This document shows positions 8,526 to 18,708 of a stretch of 64,000 bases of DNA, piece after piece (the first letter of the stretch is position 1; each line of letters begins with the position of its first letter). This DNA is from Chryseobacterium polytrichastri. GTDB taxonomy: Bacteria; Bacteroidota; Bacteroidia; Flavobacteriales; Weeksellaceae. A program made the translations under genes and the position numbers. The notes under the pieces are model-generated. The model had not been told where the DNA came from and ran no database searches. It saw only the letters and a program-made list of their open reading frames with translations. The DNA lies in contig NZ_FRAV01000002.1 of the NCBI RefSeq assembly GCF_900142445.1, forward strand, positions 124,001-188,000, written 5' to 3'.

Positions 8526-11500
8526 TTATTCTTTGATGAATTTCTTCTGAGCAGTGCCCTTAATATCTTCGATGTCTATTACATAAATTCCGTTGATCAA
8601 TTGACTTACATTGATCTTGTTATTTAAGATAATTCCACTAGATACAATTTGTCCTGCTGCATTATAGATTTTGTATTTAGATCTTGTACTGATGTTTTTT
8701 ACATTCAATACAGTACTTACCGGGTTAGGGAAGATCATGATATCATCTTGGTTAATTGCATTAGGAACTGCTGTCTTAGAAATTCTTACAGTGTAATCTT
8801 CAACTTCACCGTTCGCAAAACCTGTACAGTTTACAGGGATACCATCTCTTTGCATCGCTACTCTCATGACAACATATTTGTAATCAGTTAAGCTAACAAA
8901 GGCATCCGTTGGTACACTGAATGTTCCTTTAATAGGAGTTGTTGTGCTTGGTGCTGAAGCAAGGATTCTTTCATTAATATCGAAAGTACCGTTTCTGTCA
9001 AAGTCAATCCATACAGCAATACCTTCATTGTTATTAGCCCCTAACCAAGATTTTTCAATAGCAATCTCATTACCTGTAGAACCTTGAATTAATTCGATGA
9101 ACTTAGCAGGATTACCCGTATAATCTGTGTATGTAGATGCCAATGAAGGATTATCCATTGTTGGTTTACCGTTTGGTTTCACCGTTACTTTTGAAATAAA
9201 TTCATTTGCTGCACTTACTGAAGCCATTGGGCAATGGGTTACGGTAGGTGTTGTAAATAAATAGGGTACAGTAAATGTTCCTGGAGTACCAGTACATACA
9301 TTCGCAACCATCATTTCATATTTCGTTAATTCTAATAGCCCTGTTAATGTAATTGTATTTGTTGATACAGCTACAGTGGTCCAACCTGGAATACCTACTT
9401 TTCTATATTTCAAGATATAAGTTGCTCCTGGGAATGGATCCCAAACTACAACCGCAGAAGTAGGGTTAAGTTGTGTAATCGTTAATCCCGGAGGAGCTAG
9501 ATTACATGTTCTGTCTGTTGTAAATACTTTAGAGCTAGACCAAGGGTTAAGAACATTACCAGGTCCATCACATTTATTAGCTATCTGTACTTCATATGAA
9601 GTGTATACATCTAAATTTTGAAGTGTATACGTATTTGCAGGAGCTAATGGTAAAGGTATTTCAGCATTAGGCCATCCTGTTGTACCTACTTTTCTCCATC
9701 TTAATGTATATGATGAACTTAACGCAAGCGGATTCCAAGTAATCAATGCAGATGTTGTCGTAATATTACTTATTGTAACGTTTGGAGGAGTAGGATCACA
9801 TTTTGTAGTAAATTGATTATGTGAGAATCCACCAGGTGTACTGTTACAAACCGCTGCTACTTCCACTTCATATAACGTCGCAGCTAATAAGTTGGTTAAG
9901 TTATATGTATTTGTTGGAGTAGTTACTGCGCCTACATTTGCTGTAAGCCAACCTGTGGTAGAACCTACTGGTCTGTATCTGATCTGATAAGTAGCACCAC
10001 CAATATCTTGAGGCCAAGTAATTGTTGTAGTATTGTACGTTATTGAAGTTGGTATTACAGTTACTACTGGTGTCACGTTACTACAGATACGCAATACAAT
10101 GTTATCAATAGCCACAGGAGGTTGGGTACCACCACTACCATCATTTGTCCATTCGAATACAATACGCATTGGTGTAGGACCTGCAAAACTGCTGATATTT
10201 AAAGTGGCATTAGAATATGACTGCCAAGTAGCTTGCTGATTATAGTTAGCTCCTAGTTGAATTCTTCCAGCACCTGCTGTAATTTGAGCGCCGGCAACTG
10301 GCATATACGTTGCCGGAACCAACCAAACTCTTAAATAGTCCCAAGTACTTTCACCAACTGCTTTCCAGTCGAAAGAGAAGCCTGCAGTCGTAGTTCCGGT
10401 AGGAACAGCTATATCTCTATATGCGTGAACAATACTAGAAGCACCAGAAATAGTGTATGCATTCGTTACGCCATTATCATTTGAAATGTAAATAGATTTC
10501 CCAGGGTTTCCTGTAGCAGTACCTTGAACCCATTTGTTTACTTGCCCAACACTTGTAAATCCGAAGTCATTAGCTCCTGTGAAATCCTGAAGATATGGAA
10601 TCGTAGCAGGAATCTGTGTTGTTGTAAAACTAGGACCAGCAACCCAAATACTACGATCTGTAGTACTACAAACAGAACGTACCCACCAGTAATAAGTGGT
10701 ATTTGGTGTTAATGGAGTTAGAACTGCTGTATTCGTAGCAGATGCTCCTGTAGCCGGAGTTCCAGCTGTAGGAGGAGTACTTGATGTACTTAAATAATAT
10801 TGATATCCATTTCCAGGAACCTGAGTTGGAGGAGTCCAACCAATTGTAGCCGTTGTAGCACCTACAGAAGGTACATTCATTGCGGTAGGAACAAAACAAG
10901 TAGGAATAAATAAGTTAATATTATCAATAGCTATAGGAGGTTGAGTACCACCACTGCCATCATTTATCCATTCGAATACAAGACGTACTGTTCCAGATGC
11001 AACAAAGCTGCTTAGAACTAAGTTGGTATTAAGATAATTTTGCCAAGTTGTTTGTTGGTTAAAATTACCACCTACTTGGATTCTTCCGGCTCCAGCAGTA
11101 ATTCCAGTTCCGGCAGCTGGCATATAAGATGTAGGGACTAGCCATACTCTTAAATAATCCCAAGTACTTTCACCAACACCTTTCCAATCGAATGTGAAAG
11201 TAGAAATAGTAGTTCCTGCAGGAACTGTAATATCTCTATATGCATGAACCGTACTTATAGCCCCTGAAATGGTGTATGCATTTGAAACCCCATTATCATT
11301 AGAAATATAAACAGATTTACCTGCATTACCTGTTGCAGAACCATACGCCCATTTATTAGTCTGTCCAGCACTTGTAAATCCTAAATCATTAGTCGTGTTG
11401 AAGTCCTGAAAATAAGGAAGAGGAGCTGGTATTTGTCCTGTTGTGAAACTAGGTCCAGCAACCCAAAGACTATTATCAGTAGGGCTACATACAGAACGTA

Positions 11501-13151
11501 CCCACCAGTAATAAGTAGTATTAGGTGTTAATAGAGTTAAGTTAGCAGTAGTTACACCAGCTGCAGTTGTTCCTGTTGGTAGAGTACCGGCAACAGGTGG
11601 AACATTTGATGTCGTTACGTAATAAGCATATCCATTACCTGGAGCAGGTGTTGGAGCTGTCCAGTTTATGCTAGCTGTTGAAGATCCTACAGTTCCGATT
11701 CCCATTGCGGTAGGCACAAAACAAGTAGGAATATACAAGTTAATGTTATCAATGGCAATAGGAGGCTGATTACCGCCGCTTCCATCATTTCTCCATTCAA
11801 ATACTAAACGCATTGTTCCCACAAAGCTGCTTAGGTTTACATTGGTATTAAGGTAATTTTGCCAAGTTGTTTGTTGGTTGAAATTACCACCTACCTGAAC
11901 TCTTCCGGCTCCGGCAGTAATACCAGTTCCTGCAACAGGCATATAAGATGCAGGTACTAGCCAAACTCTTAAAAGGTCAGTAGCCCCTTCTCCATCACCT
12001 TTCCAATCGAATGTGAAAGTAGAAAGAGTAGTTCCTGCAGGGACTGTAATATCTCTGTAGGCATGAACTATACTAGTAGCACCAGCAATGGTATACGCAT
12101 TTGCAGTTCCATTATTATTAGATATGTAAACAGAATTACCTGTATTACCCGTAGCAGAACCATACGTCCATCTATTAGTTTGTCCAACACTTGTAAATCC
12201 TAAATCATTACTTGTATTGAAATTTTGTGTATATGGAAGTGTTGTAGCTATTTGTCCTGTTGTAAAACTTGTACCGGTAGCCCAAATACTATTATCAGTA
12301 GCACTACATACAGAACGTATCCACCAATAATAAGTGGTATTAGGGGTTAAAGGAGTTAAGTTGATAGTAGTTACACCAGCTGCAGTTGTTCCTGTTGGTA
12401 TAGTACCCGCCGTAGGAGGTACATTTGATGTGCTTAGGTAATAAGCATATCCATTGGCAGGGGCAGGAGTTGGAGCAGTCCAGCTGATAATAGCCGTCGT
12501 AGTAGCTACTGAAGATGGTGCTAATGGTGTTGGTACAAAACAAGTAGGAATAAACAAGTTAATGTTATCAATAGCAACAGGAGGTTGAGTACCGCCACTG
12601 CCATCATTTGTCCATTCGAATACTAAACGCATTTTTCCGGCTGCGGCAAAGGTGCTTATATTCAAGTTGGTATTAAGATAATTTTGCCACCCTCCTTGTT
12701 GGTTATAATTACCACCTACCTGAATTCTTCCGGCTGCGGCAGTAATTGCAGTTCCGGCAGTTGGTGTATAAGTGTCTGGTACTAGCCAAACTCTTAAATA
12801 GTCCCAAGTACTCTCTCCATTCGCTTTCCAATCAAATGCCAAAGTGGCAATGGTAGATCCGGCAGGTATAATTACTTCTTTATAAGCATGAACGATACTA
12901 CTGGCACCCGCAATAGTGTAACCATTAGTAACCCCATTGTCATTTGAGATATAAAGTGAATTAGCTGGATTACCTACTGCAGATCCATAAGCCCATTTGT
13001 TGACTGCAGATCCGTTTATCAACGTAAGATCATTTGCCGTTGAAAAATTTTGAGTGTAGGGAAGCGCTACGGCCTGTCCATAGAGTTTCGATAAGAAACC
13101 TATATTAACCAGACACAGAAGAAGTACTAAAAAAGTAGAAAGTTTCTTCAT
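8526..13151 (-). CDS. large secreted adhesin-like protein with four tandem modules and T9SS tail
   Basis: The 1541-aa protein starts with a signal peptide cleaved near LYGQ-A. Four similar modules follow at about 28-300, 301-574, 575-849 and 850-1022. Each has a jelly-roll, cleaved-adhesin/choice-of-anchor J type domain (marked by FDWK, DYLRVWLVP, VFEW.NDGSGG and AIDNI), and the first three add a fibronectin III domain with NTTYYWW. Three further fibronectin III domains lie at about 1023-1300, then a GEVED domain (1306-1455, ending NGEVEDYTVRI) and a T9SS type A sorting tail from IFPNP (about 1471) to the end. It should be exported by Sec, passed through T9SS and displayed or released. The DNA repeats have a period of about 820 bp, so copy number may vary. 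Ligand unknown. Confidence 0.88.
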   Translation of the reverse strand: MKKLSTFLVLLLCLVNIGFLSKLYGQAVALPYTQNFSTANDLTLINGSAVNKWAYGSAVGNPANSLYISNDNGVTNGYTIAGASSIVHAYKEVIIPAGSTIATLAFDWKANGESTWDYLRVWLVPDTYTPTAGTAITAAAGRIQVGGNYNQQGGWQNYLNTNLNISTFAAAGKMRLVFEWTNDGSGGTQPPVAIDNINLFIPTCFVPTPLAPSSVATTTAIISWTAPTPAPANGYAYYLSTSNVPPTAGTIPTGTTAAGVTTINLTPLTPNTTYYWWIRSVCSATDNSIWATGTSFTTGQIATTLPYTQNFNTSNDLGFTSVGQTNRWTYGSATGNTGNSVYISNNNGTANAYTIAGATSIVHAYRDITVPAGTTLSTFTFDWKGDGEGATDLLRVWLVPASYMPVAGTGITAGAGRVQVGGNFNQQTTWQNYLNTNVNLSSFVGTMRLVFEWRNDGSGGNQPPIAIDNINLYIPTCFVPTAMGIGTVGSSTASINWTAPTPAPGNGYAYYVTTSNVPPVAGTLPTGTTAAGVTTANLTLLTPNTTYYWWVRSVCSPTDNSLWVAGPSFTTGQIPAPLPYFQDFNTTNDLGFTSAGQTNKWAYGSATGNAGKSVYISNDNGVSNAYTISGAISTVHAYRDITVPAGTTISTFTFDWKGVGESTWDYLRVWLVPTSYMPAAGTGITAGAGRIQVGGNFNQQTTWQNYLNTNLVLSSFVASGTVRLVFEWINDGSGGTQPPIAIDNINLFIPTCFVPTAMNVPSVGATTATIGWTPPTQVPGNGYQYYLSTSSTPPTAGTPATGASATNTAVLTPLTPNTTYYWWVRSVCSTTDRSIWVAGPSFTTTQIPATIPYLQDFTGANDFGFTSVGQVNKWVQGTATGNPGKSIYISNDNGVTNAYTISGASSIVHAYRDIAVPTGTTTAGFSFDWKAVGESTWDYLRVWLVPATYMPVAGAQITAGAGRIQLGANYNQQATWQSYSNATLNISSFAGPTPMRIVFEWTNDGSGGTQPPVAIDNIVLRICSNVTPVVTVIPTSITYNTTTITWPQDIGGATYQIRYRPVGSTTGWLTANVGAVTTPTNTYNLTNLLAATLYEVEVAAVCNSTPGGFSHNQFTTKCDPTPPNVTISNITTTSALITWNPLALSSSYTLRWRKVGTTGWPNAEIPLPLAPANTYTLQNLDVYTSYEVQIANKCDGPGNVLNPWSSSKVFTTDRTCNLAPPGLTITQLNPTSAVVVWDPFPGATYILKYRKVGIPGWTTVAVSTNTITLTGLLELTKYEMMVANVCTGTPGTFTVPYLFTTPTVTHCPMASVSAANEFISKVTVKPNGKPTMDNPSLASTYTDYTGNPAKFIELIQGSTGNEIAIEKSWLGANNNEGIAVWIDFDRNGTFDINERILASAPSTTTPIKGTFSVPTDAFVSLTDYKYVVMRVAMQRDGIPVNCTGFANGEVEDYTVRISKTAVPNAINQDDIMIFPNPVSTVLNVKNISTRSKYKIYNAAGQIVSSGIILNNKINVSQLINGIYVIDIEDIKGTAQKKFIKE

Positions 13152-13178
13152 AAATTATTGTTATTAATATTAATTATG

Positions 13179-13186
13179 CAAATCTA
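13179..13186 (-). promoter_or_regulatory. -7 box of the adhesin gene
   Basis: On the - strand TAGATTTG matches TAnnTTTG and lies 27 nt before the adhesin ATG. No TTG was found at the right spacing upstream, so only the -7 half is supported. Confidence 0.45.
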
Positions 13187-13518
13187 AATCGTTTTTTAAT
13201 ATATATAGTATATAATACAATGTTTTTTATAAAAAATGTATAAAAAAGAGGCAGATTTAAGGGGTGAAAATTATTATATACTTACATATTGATGAATAAA
13301 CGAACAGAGTGTTGTTTTATTATTGAATTTTAAAATAAAATACAATAATTCTACTTTTTATATTTCTATTATACATTTTTAAATAACTTTTGATAGGGAC
13401 TTAAATTGATGAAAAGGAATTTTTTCTAAATTAAATTCACTTGAAATATTTTGAGTGTAAAATTCTGTAGAGATTATAAAACATTATTTGGTGGAAATAG
13501 TAAGTATTAGGAATAATT

Positions 13519-13549
13519 TTTGGAGTTACTTTGTAACTCATTATTTTTA
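13519..13549 (+). promoter_or_regulatory. promoter of the AarF-like gene, 4 nt before the ATG
   Basis: TTTG (13519-13522), a 19-nt spacer and TATTTTTA (13542-13549) fit the TTTG-N19-TAnnTTTG pattern except for the last base. The ATG at 13554 is only 4 nt further, so the mRNA probably begins at or next to the start codon. The promoter lies inside the open upstream part of the frame, which argues against the earlier TTG (13488) as the start. Confidence 0.55.
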
Positions 13550-13553
13550 TAAA

Positions 13554-15203
13554 ATGTTTGATAAGCAACAAAGAAAGTTTAAAAGATCAGCAAGATTAAT
13601 TTCCGTATTAAGCAAATATGGTTTTAAGGATATGCTTGCCAGAATGAACGGGAATAATAAACAGGAAGAAGATTCTGCAAATTCAGATGAAATCATATCA
13701 AAAGGCACAGTATATGAAAGGATAAGATTGGTTTTGGAAGAGCTTGGGCCTACTTTTGTGAAGCTTGGTCAGACATTCAGTAACAGGGAAGATCTTCTGC
13801 CACCGGAATTGATACAAGAGCTTCAAAAGCTTCAAGACAAGGTGGATATGGTAGAAATGAATGTAAAGGAAATTCTTGAAAATGAATTTAATATTTCCGT
13901 TAAAGACTATTTTCTTGAAGTTCAGGAAAAACCTTTGGCTACGGCTTCAATTGCACAGGTGTATAAAGCTACATTACTGAACGGTGATGAGGTAATCTTA
14001 AAAATTAAAAAAGCAGACGTACAAACCGTTATTGAAGATGATATTCTTTTGATTAAAGATTTGGAAAAATTAATTTCATCTTATTCTGAAATAGGAGAGA
14101 AGCTTAATATGAAACAGGCAATCTCTACTTTTGAAAGATCGTTACTGGAGGAAGTTTCTCTAATTAATGAAAAGAATAATATTCTACAGTTTTCCAGAAA
14201 CTTTAAAAATAATAAAGAGACTTATGTTCCTAAAGTCTATGAAGAATTTTGTAATAACAATGTTCTTTGTATGGAGTTTATTGACGGAATAAAAGTAACA
14301 GATAAAGCCGGACTTTTAGCCAATAATATAGATCCTGTAAAAATTTCAGAAGTTGGTTTGAGGTTATTTGTATCTCAGATTTTAGATTACGGGTTTTTCC
14401 ATGCTGATCCGCATGCCGGAAATATTTTAGTAAAAAAAGATGGCAAAGTTGTCTTTATTGATTTCGGTGCAGTCGGAAAAATTCAGGCTAATGATAAAGA
14501 AATTCTTGAAAATTTAATTGTAAGCTTCGTTGCGAAAAATGCCCATAAGATTGTAAGATCTCTCAAGAAAATGGCAATAAGCTACGAGATTCCTGATGAA
14601 AGAAGATTTGAAAACGATGTAGATGATATTCTGAATTTTGTACACAGTACTTCTTTAAAAGAGATTGATCCGCAGGCGATTATTAATAAAATGAAAGATG
14701 TTTTGAAAGATAACCGTCTTTACATGCCGGACTATTTTTATCTTTTATTCAAAGGAATTGGCTTGATTGAAGGAGTAGGGCGTACCATCAACCCAGATCT
14801 GGATATTGTTAAAAGTCTAAATCCGTACACCAAAAAAATTCTTACTAAGAAAATCAGTCCAAAGAATATTCTTAAAAACGGAATGGATAAAATGATGAAT
14901 TTCACCGATAATGTAGATGAGATTCCAAAAGAACTTCGTTCTGTTCTTCAAAAATTAGATGAAAATAAATTCACTGTTTCCAGTGAAATCAAGAATATTG
15001 AAAAGACCAATCAAATTATCAAATCAAGTATTGTTAATTTGATTTTAGCCATGATTTTAGGAGCTAATATTATTGCAACAGCCATTGTTTTTGTTTCAGA
15101 ATCCGGACCAAGAATTGGTGAAATATCTTTAGTTGCTTTGCTAGGATTTATTTTTTCGATATTGTTGGTAATTATTATTTTATTGAGAATTACACGTAAA
15201 TAG
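13554..15203 (+). CDS. AarF/UbiB family atypical kinase
   Basis: This 549-aa protein belongs to the ABC1/UbiB/AarF family of atypical kinases or ATPases, best known for isoprenoid-quinone synthesis. Family marks are FVKLGQTFSNREDLLP (the KxGQ motif), PLATASIAQVYKA (the Ala-rich nucleotide loop), the VILKIKK lysine, FHADPHAGNILV and VFIDFGAVG (catalytic and metal-binding). Two hydrophobic helices at the C-terminus (about 490-545) would anchor it in the inner membrane. A supporting role in menaquinone synthesis is inference from the family. I chose ATG 13554 from the promoter position and the MFDKQQRKFKRSARL start. It is monocistronic. Confidence 0.88.
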   Translation: MFDKQQRKFKRSARLISVLSKYGFKDMLARMNGNNKQEEDSANSDEIISKGTVYERIRLVLEELGPTFVKLGQTFSNREDLLPPELIQELQKLQDKVDMVEMNVKEILENEFNISVKDYFLEVQEKPLATASIAQVYKATLLNGDEVILKIKKADVQTVIEDDILLIKDLEKLISSYSEIGEKLNMKQAISTFERSLLEEVSLINEKNNILQFSRNFKNNKETYVPKVYEEFCNNNVLCMEFIDGIKVTDKAGLLANNIDPVKISEVGLRLFVSQILDYGFFHADPHAGNILVKKDGKVVFIDFGAVGKIQANDKEILENLIVSFVAKNAHKIVRSLKKMAISYEIPDERRFENDVDDILNFVHSTSLKEIDPQAIINKMKDVLKDNRLYMPDYFYLLFKGIGLIEGVGRTINPDLDIVKSLNPYTKKILTKKISPKNILKNGMDKMMNFTDNVDEIPKELRSVLQKLDENKFTVSSEIKNIEKTNQIIKSSIVNLILAMILGANIIATAIVFVSESGPRIGEISLVALLGFIFSILLVIIILLRITRK

Positions 15204-15598
15204 TTTTGATAATCTACCCGTCTAAACAAGTAAATCTTAACCACAAAAGGGACAAAAGACAGAAGTTACCTTTTACTATTTTTGTTATTGAGAACACAAA
15301 GATTACAAAAAAAATCAAAGATTTTTAAAAACTGATGTGCTCTTAATTGCGTTCTAATGATTAGCTTAAGATAAACTGATGTATTAATCTTTTGCCTCTT
15401 TTGCGGTTAAATAAAAAATTACAGTGAAACAATGAAAATAGTAATATCATTCGTCCTTACATTTTACAGTTGTTTATTTTGAATTGAAGGTGGCAATTAG
15501 TGGACTTAATTAAATAGGTTAATTTTTAAAAACGTCCTTTCAATTTCTAGCTTTCATTTTCCTGTTTTTATCCTTAATATATAAATAAATTAATTGCC
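15204..15598. other. gene-free spacer between the kinase and helicase genes
   Basis: No gene is seen. The first half carries degenerate repeated text such as AACCACAAAAGGGACAAAAG (15239-15258) and AACACAAAGATTACAAAAA (15293-15311), which I take to be worn dispersed repeats. The second half is AT-rich and leads into the helicase promoter. Confidence 0.4.
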
Positions 15599-15606
15599 TA
15601 TCTTTG
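15599..15606 (+). promoter_or_regulatory. -7 box of the DEAD-box helicase gene, leaderless spacing
   Basis: TATCTTTG fits TAnnTTTG exactly and ends 4 nt before the ATG at 15611. With a start site a few bases downstream of the box, the message would begin at or within the start codon. No good -33 box was seen. Confidence 0.6.
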
Positions 15607-15610
15607 CAAA

Positions 15611-16963
15611 ATGGATAAAATAACTTTTGCAGATTTTGATTTACCGGTTAAAGTTCTAGATGTTTTAGCAGACCTAGAATTGTTTGAACCAACGCCTATT
15701 CAGGAAAAGAGTATAGGACCTATACTTTCCGGAAGAGATGTAATGGGAATTGCACAAACGGGTACCGGAAAAACATTAGCTTATCTGCTGCCTGTTCTTA
15801 AAACTTGGAAGTATAACAAAACTGGCAATCCAACAGTTGTTGTTTTAGTTCCTACAAGAGAATTAGTAGTTCAGGTAACTGAAATTGTTGAAAAATTAAC
15901 GGAAAATCTTACTGCAAGAGTTATCGGAATTTACGGGGGGAAAAATATCAATACGCAGAAGCTTTTATTTAATAACGGCTGTGATATTTTAGTAGGTACT
16001 CCGGGAAGGATTATGGATTTAGCGATTGATAATGCGATTTCACTGAAAGAAGTTCAGAAGTTGATTATCGATGAGTTTGATGAAATGCTTAATTTAGGTT
16101 TCAGACCGCAGTTAACGCATATTTTCGAAATGATGAGGGATAAGAGACAAAATATATTGTTCTCTGCAACTATGACGGATGCTGTAGATGAAATGCTGGC
16201 GCAGTATTTTGCAGGTCCTATTGAGATCTCATTAGCGAAATCTGGAACACCACTTGAAAAAATCAATCAAACGGCTTATAAAGTTGAAAACTTCAATACG
16301 AAGATTAACTTACTTGAACATTTATTGAAATCAGACGCAGATATGTCTAAAGTCTTGATTTTTGCAAATAATAAAAAGCACTCAGATTTATTGTTTACTA
16401 AAATTGATGAACTTTTCCCTGAACAGTTTGATGTAATTCACTCTAATAAATCTCAAAACTACAGATTGAAGGCTATGAAACGCTTTGAGAATGAAGAAAT
16501 CAGAGGTTTAATCACGACAGACGTAATGGCGAGAGGTTTGGATATTTCAAACATTACACATGTAATTAACTTTGAAATTTCAGAAGTTCCGGAACAGTAT
16601 ATTCATAGAATTGGTAGAACGGGTAGAGCAGACAAAGATGGTAAAGCTGTTTCTTTTGTTTCTAAAAAAGAAGAACGTCCAGTATTAGACATCGAATTAT
16701 TGATGGATAAAGAATTAAAATTTGTTGATTTTCCTGAAGGTGTTAAAATTAATCCTAAAAAGATTGCTTCAGAAGAAGATCTTATTGTCATGAAAAATCC
16801 GGCGCAGGCAAAACTGTTTGACGGTGGAGGAGCTTTCCATGAGAAAAAAGATAAAAACAAAAAAGAAAACTGGGGAGGACCATCAAAAAGAAAAGAACCT
16901 AAAAAATTTGGAGCCAACAGAGCGCAACAAAAAGCAATCTCGAAGTCTAAAAGAAAGAAATAA
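15611..16963 (+). CDS. DEAD-box ATP-dependent RNA helicase (RhlE/DeaD-like)
   Basis: The 450-aa protein has all helicase motifs: Q motif FEPTPIQ (25-31), Walker A AQTGTGKT (48-55), PTREL, TPGRIMD, motif II DEFD (154-157) in place of DEAD, SAT, RGLDI and HRIGRTGRAD. The last 45 residues are very basic, as in RNA-binding tails. It should unwind RNA duplexes in the cytoplasm, for example during ribosome assembly or cold growth; that role is inferred from the family. The mRNA is probably leaderless. A bidirectional terminator is shared with the convergent TPR gene. Confidence 0.93.
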   Translation: MDKITFADFDLPVKVLDVLADLELFEPTPIQEKSIGPILSGRDVMGIAQTGTGKTLAYLLPVLKTWKYNKTGNPTVVVLVPTRELVVQVTEIVEKLTENLTARVIGIYGGKNINTQKLLFNNGCDILVGTPGRIMDLAIDNAISLKEVQKLIIDEFDEMLNLGFRPQLTHIFEMMRDKRQNILFSATMTDAVDEMLAQYFAGPIEISLAKSGTPLEKINQTAYKVENFNTKINLLEHLLKSDADMSKVLIFANNKKHSDLLFTKIDELFPEQFDVIHSNKSQNYRLKAMKRFENEEIRGLITTDVMARGLDISNITHVINFEISEVPEQYIHRIGRTGRADKDGKAVSFVSKKEERPVLDIELLMDKELKFVDFPEGVKINPKKIASEEDLIVMKNPAQAKLFDGGGAFHEKKDKNKKENWGGPSKRKEPKKFGANRAQQKAISKSKRKK

Positions 16964-16964
16964 A

Positions 16965-16990
16965 AAAAGCTCCCAATTTTGGGAGCTTTT
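16965..16990. terminator. bidirectional terminator between helicase and TPR genes
   Basis: AAAAGCTCCC (16965-16974) and GGGAGCTTTT (16981-16990) form a perfect stem with A and T runs on either side, so it can work on both strands for the two convergent genes. Confidence 0.93.
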
Positions 16991-16994
16991 ATTT

Positions 16995-17969
16995 TTATTC
17001 AGAACCTATATTATTGTTTTTCAGAATTTCTTTAAATTTTTCAGTTTTACCTTTTTCTTTCATACTTTTATAAATAGAAGCAATCATAGATTCTGCATCA
17101 GATCTATAAGGAGATTTTTGATTATTATAAATTCTATAAGCTTTGCAGAGGTAGTCTAGCCCTTTTTCATCATTTTTTAAACCATTAAAATATACATTCC
17201 CGATTCCGTAATATACTTCTGGATCTCCAGGATATACTTTATCCAAATCCATATAGGAATCAATTGCTTTTTGGAATTCTTTTTTATAAATATATACGAT
17301 TGGGATATTCTGTAAAGCCATTTTTCCTTTTGGATCTAGCTTTAATGATGTTTCATATGCAGAAACTGCTTTATCAAACTCTTCATTTCTTCTATAGTTT
17401 ATTCCTAGAGCATCCCATGCGTAAATGAATTTCGGATCTTTTTTTACTGCTTTTTCATAATTTTCAATAGCTCCTTTCCAATCCTTCTTTTCCGTTAACT
17501 CTCGTCCTGTATGATAAAAATTCATTGCTTCTTTATCATCTGAAAATCCTTCGTCATTAGTTTCAGAAACTACTGCAATATTTTTAACACTGGCACAGTT
17601 CTTCATTAAATATCGTTCAAGTTCATTATAACTCTCTATATATTGTTTAGAATCTTTATTGGTGTCAAAGTTCAAAGCTATTTGCTTTTTGCCATTTACA
17701 ACTGGTGCATTTCTTTCTAAAGTTTCTACACTTCCAAATAAGATACCCATTTGTAAACCTCCTGTTTGTTCATCAATACAATGATGTACATCTTTTAAAA
17801 TATCACTTTTATTTCTATTAAGTAAACTAATTGAATCTGCACATTTACAGGCATTATCAGAAAGTTCTTGAATGAGTTTTTCTTTGTCTAATCCATCTTT
17901 CTTTTTCTGAGCAAAAAATATAGAAAAAAGAAAAATAGGAGTTAAAATGGTTAGTTGTTTTTTTATCAT
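16995..17969 (-). CDS. exported tetratricopeptide-repeat protein
   Basis: A 324-aa protein with a signal peptide ending near FSIFFAQ-KKK. Residues 145-320 contain at least three TPR units, for example AIENYEKAVKKDPKFIYAW and KAVSAYETSLKLDPKGKMAL. The N-terminal 25-140 region has several Cys (CKCADS, HHCID, KNCAS) and resembles small exported flavobacterial domains of unknown role. It should act in the periplasm as a protein-binding scaffold. It begins 11 nt after the SGNH hydrolase gene on the same strand, so the two are likely cotranscribed. Partner unknown. Confidence 0.82.
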   Translation of the reverse strand: MIKKQLTILTPIFLFSIFFAQKKKDGLDKEKLIQELSDNACKCADSISLLNRNKSDILKDVHHCIDEQTGGLQMGILFGSVETLERNAPVVNGKKQIALNFDTNKDSKQYIESYNELERYLMKNCASVKNIAVVSETNDEGFSDDKEAMNFYHTGRELTEKKDWKGAIENYEKAVKKDPKFIYAWDALGINYRRNEEFDKAVSAYETSLKLDPKGKMALQNIPIVYIYKKEFQKAIDSYMDLDKVYPGDPEVYYGIGNVYFNGLKNDEKGLDYLCKAYRIYNNQKSPYRSDAESMIASIYKSMKEKGKTEKFKEILKNNNIGSE

Positions 17970-17980
17970 GGTTGAAAATA

Positions 17981-18637
17981 TTATTTCATATAAGGGTTCA
18001 TCACCTTCGCCCAGATCTGATATCCTTCCGGAGTTATATGAAGCATATCTTCCACAAAAAGATCTTTTCTAACCTTTCCGGAAGCATCTTCCATTGCTTT
18101 GGTAATATCAATGAATTCTGCATTCTTTTCTTTCTTCATGAAAGCGGCAATTTGTTGATTCGTTTCTTTCATCTGAGGCCAAAGATTTTCTCTGCTTGGC
18201 GAGTATTTTATTGAAATATAATCAACCTCAATATTCGGAAACTTGTCACGGATTTTTTTGTAGAACGTTTTGTATCGGCTGACAACTTCTTTTACTTTTA
18301 ATTGAGGATTGTCTGCAAAATCATTGTCGCCGCAATAGATGATGATCTGTTTGGGTTGATAAGGGGCAAGGAGATCTTGAGCATAATAATTAAGATCGGT
18401 TAATCTAGATCCTCCAAAACCTCTGTTAATAATTGTTTTACCGGGGAAATAATCGGCAACATCAGTCCATTTTGTGAAAGATGAACTTCCGACTAAAAGA
18501 ATAGCATTTTTGGGAGGGGTATTTTCCTGATCCAGCTTTTTGAAATTTTGAATGTCTTGCCAGAACATCGGTTTTTTTTCTTGCGAAAAGAAAAAGGCAA
18601 AGGTCAGCAATAGGAATGCTGATAACATCTTCTTCAT
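17981..18637 (-). CDS. exported SGNH/GDSL-family hydrolase
   Basis: This 218-aa protein has a signal peptide (to about FFFSQ) and the four SGNH blocks: LLVGSSSFTKW with the nucleophile Ser at about 52, NRGFGGS (block II Gly), YCGDNDF with N105 (block III) and EDMLHITPEGY with D197 and H200 (block V). It should be a periplasmic esterase, lipase-like or polysaccharide O-acetyl esterase; the substrate cannot be told. The GDS motif reads GSS. It is the first gene of a two-gene unit with the TPR protein downstream. Confidence 0.87.
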   Translation of the reverse strand: MKKMLSAFLLLTFAFFFSQEKKPMFWQDIQNFKKLDQENTPPKNAILLVGSSSFTKWTDVADYFPGKTIINRGFGGSRLTDLNYYAQDLLAPYQPKQIIIYCGDNDFADNPQLKVKEVVSRYKTFYKKIRDKFPNIEVDYISIKYSPSRENLWPQMKETNQQIAAFMKKEKNAEFIDITKAMEDASGKVRKDLFVEDMLHITPEGYQIWAKVMNPYMK

Positions 18638-18678
18638 TTTTAAATAATTTTTAGTTAATTAAATTTCGTTCTCATAAA

Positions 18679-18703
18679 AAACTCCCGAAAGAATCGAGAG
18701 TTT
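18679..18703 (-). terminator. terminator of the small lipoprotein gene
   Basis: On the - strand ACTCTCGA pairs with TTCGGGAGT with wobbles, followed by a T-run; it lies directly after the stop of the lipoprotein gene at 18709. Confidence 0.65.
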
Positions 18704-18708
18704 ATGTT

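Noticed and set aside
13488-13553. Longer AarF-like protein starting at TTG 13488
   Set aside because: A promoter with 19-nt spacing lies inside this part and ends 4 nt before ATG 13554.
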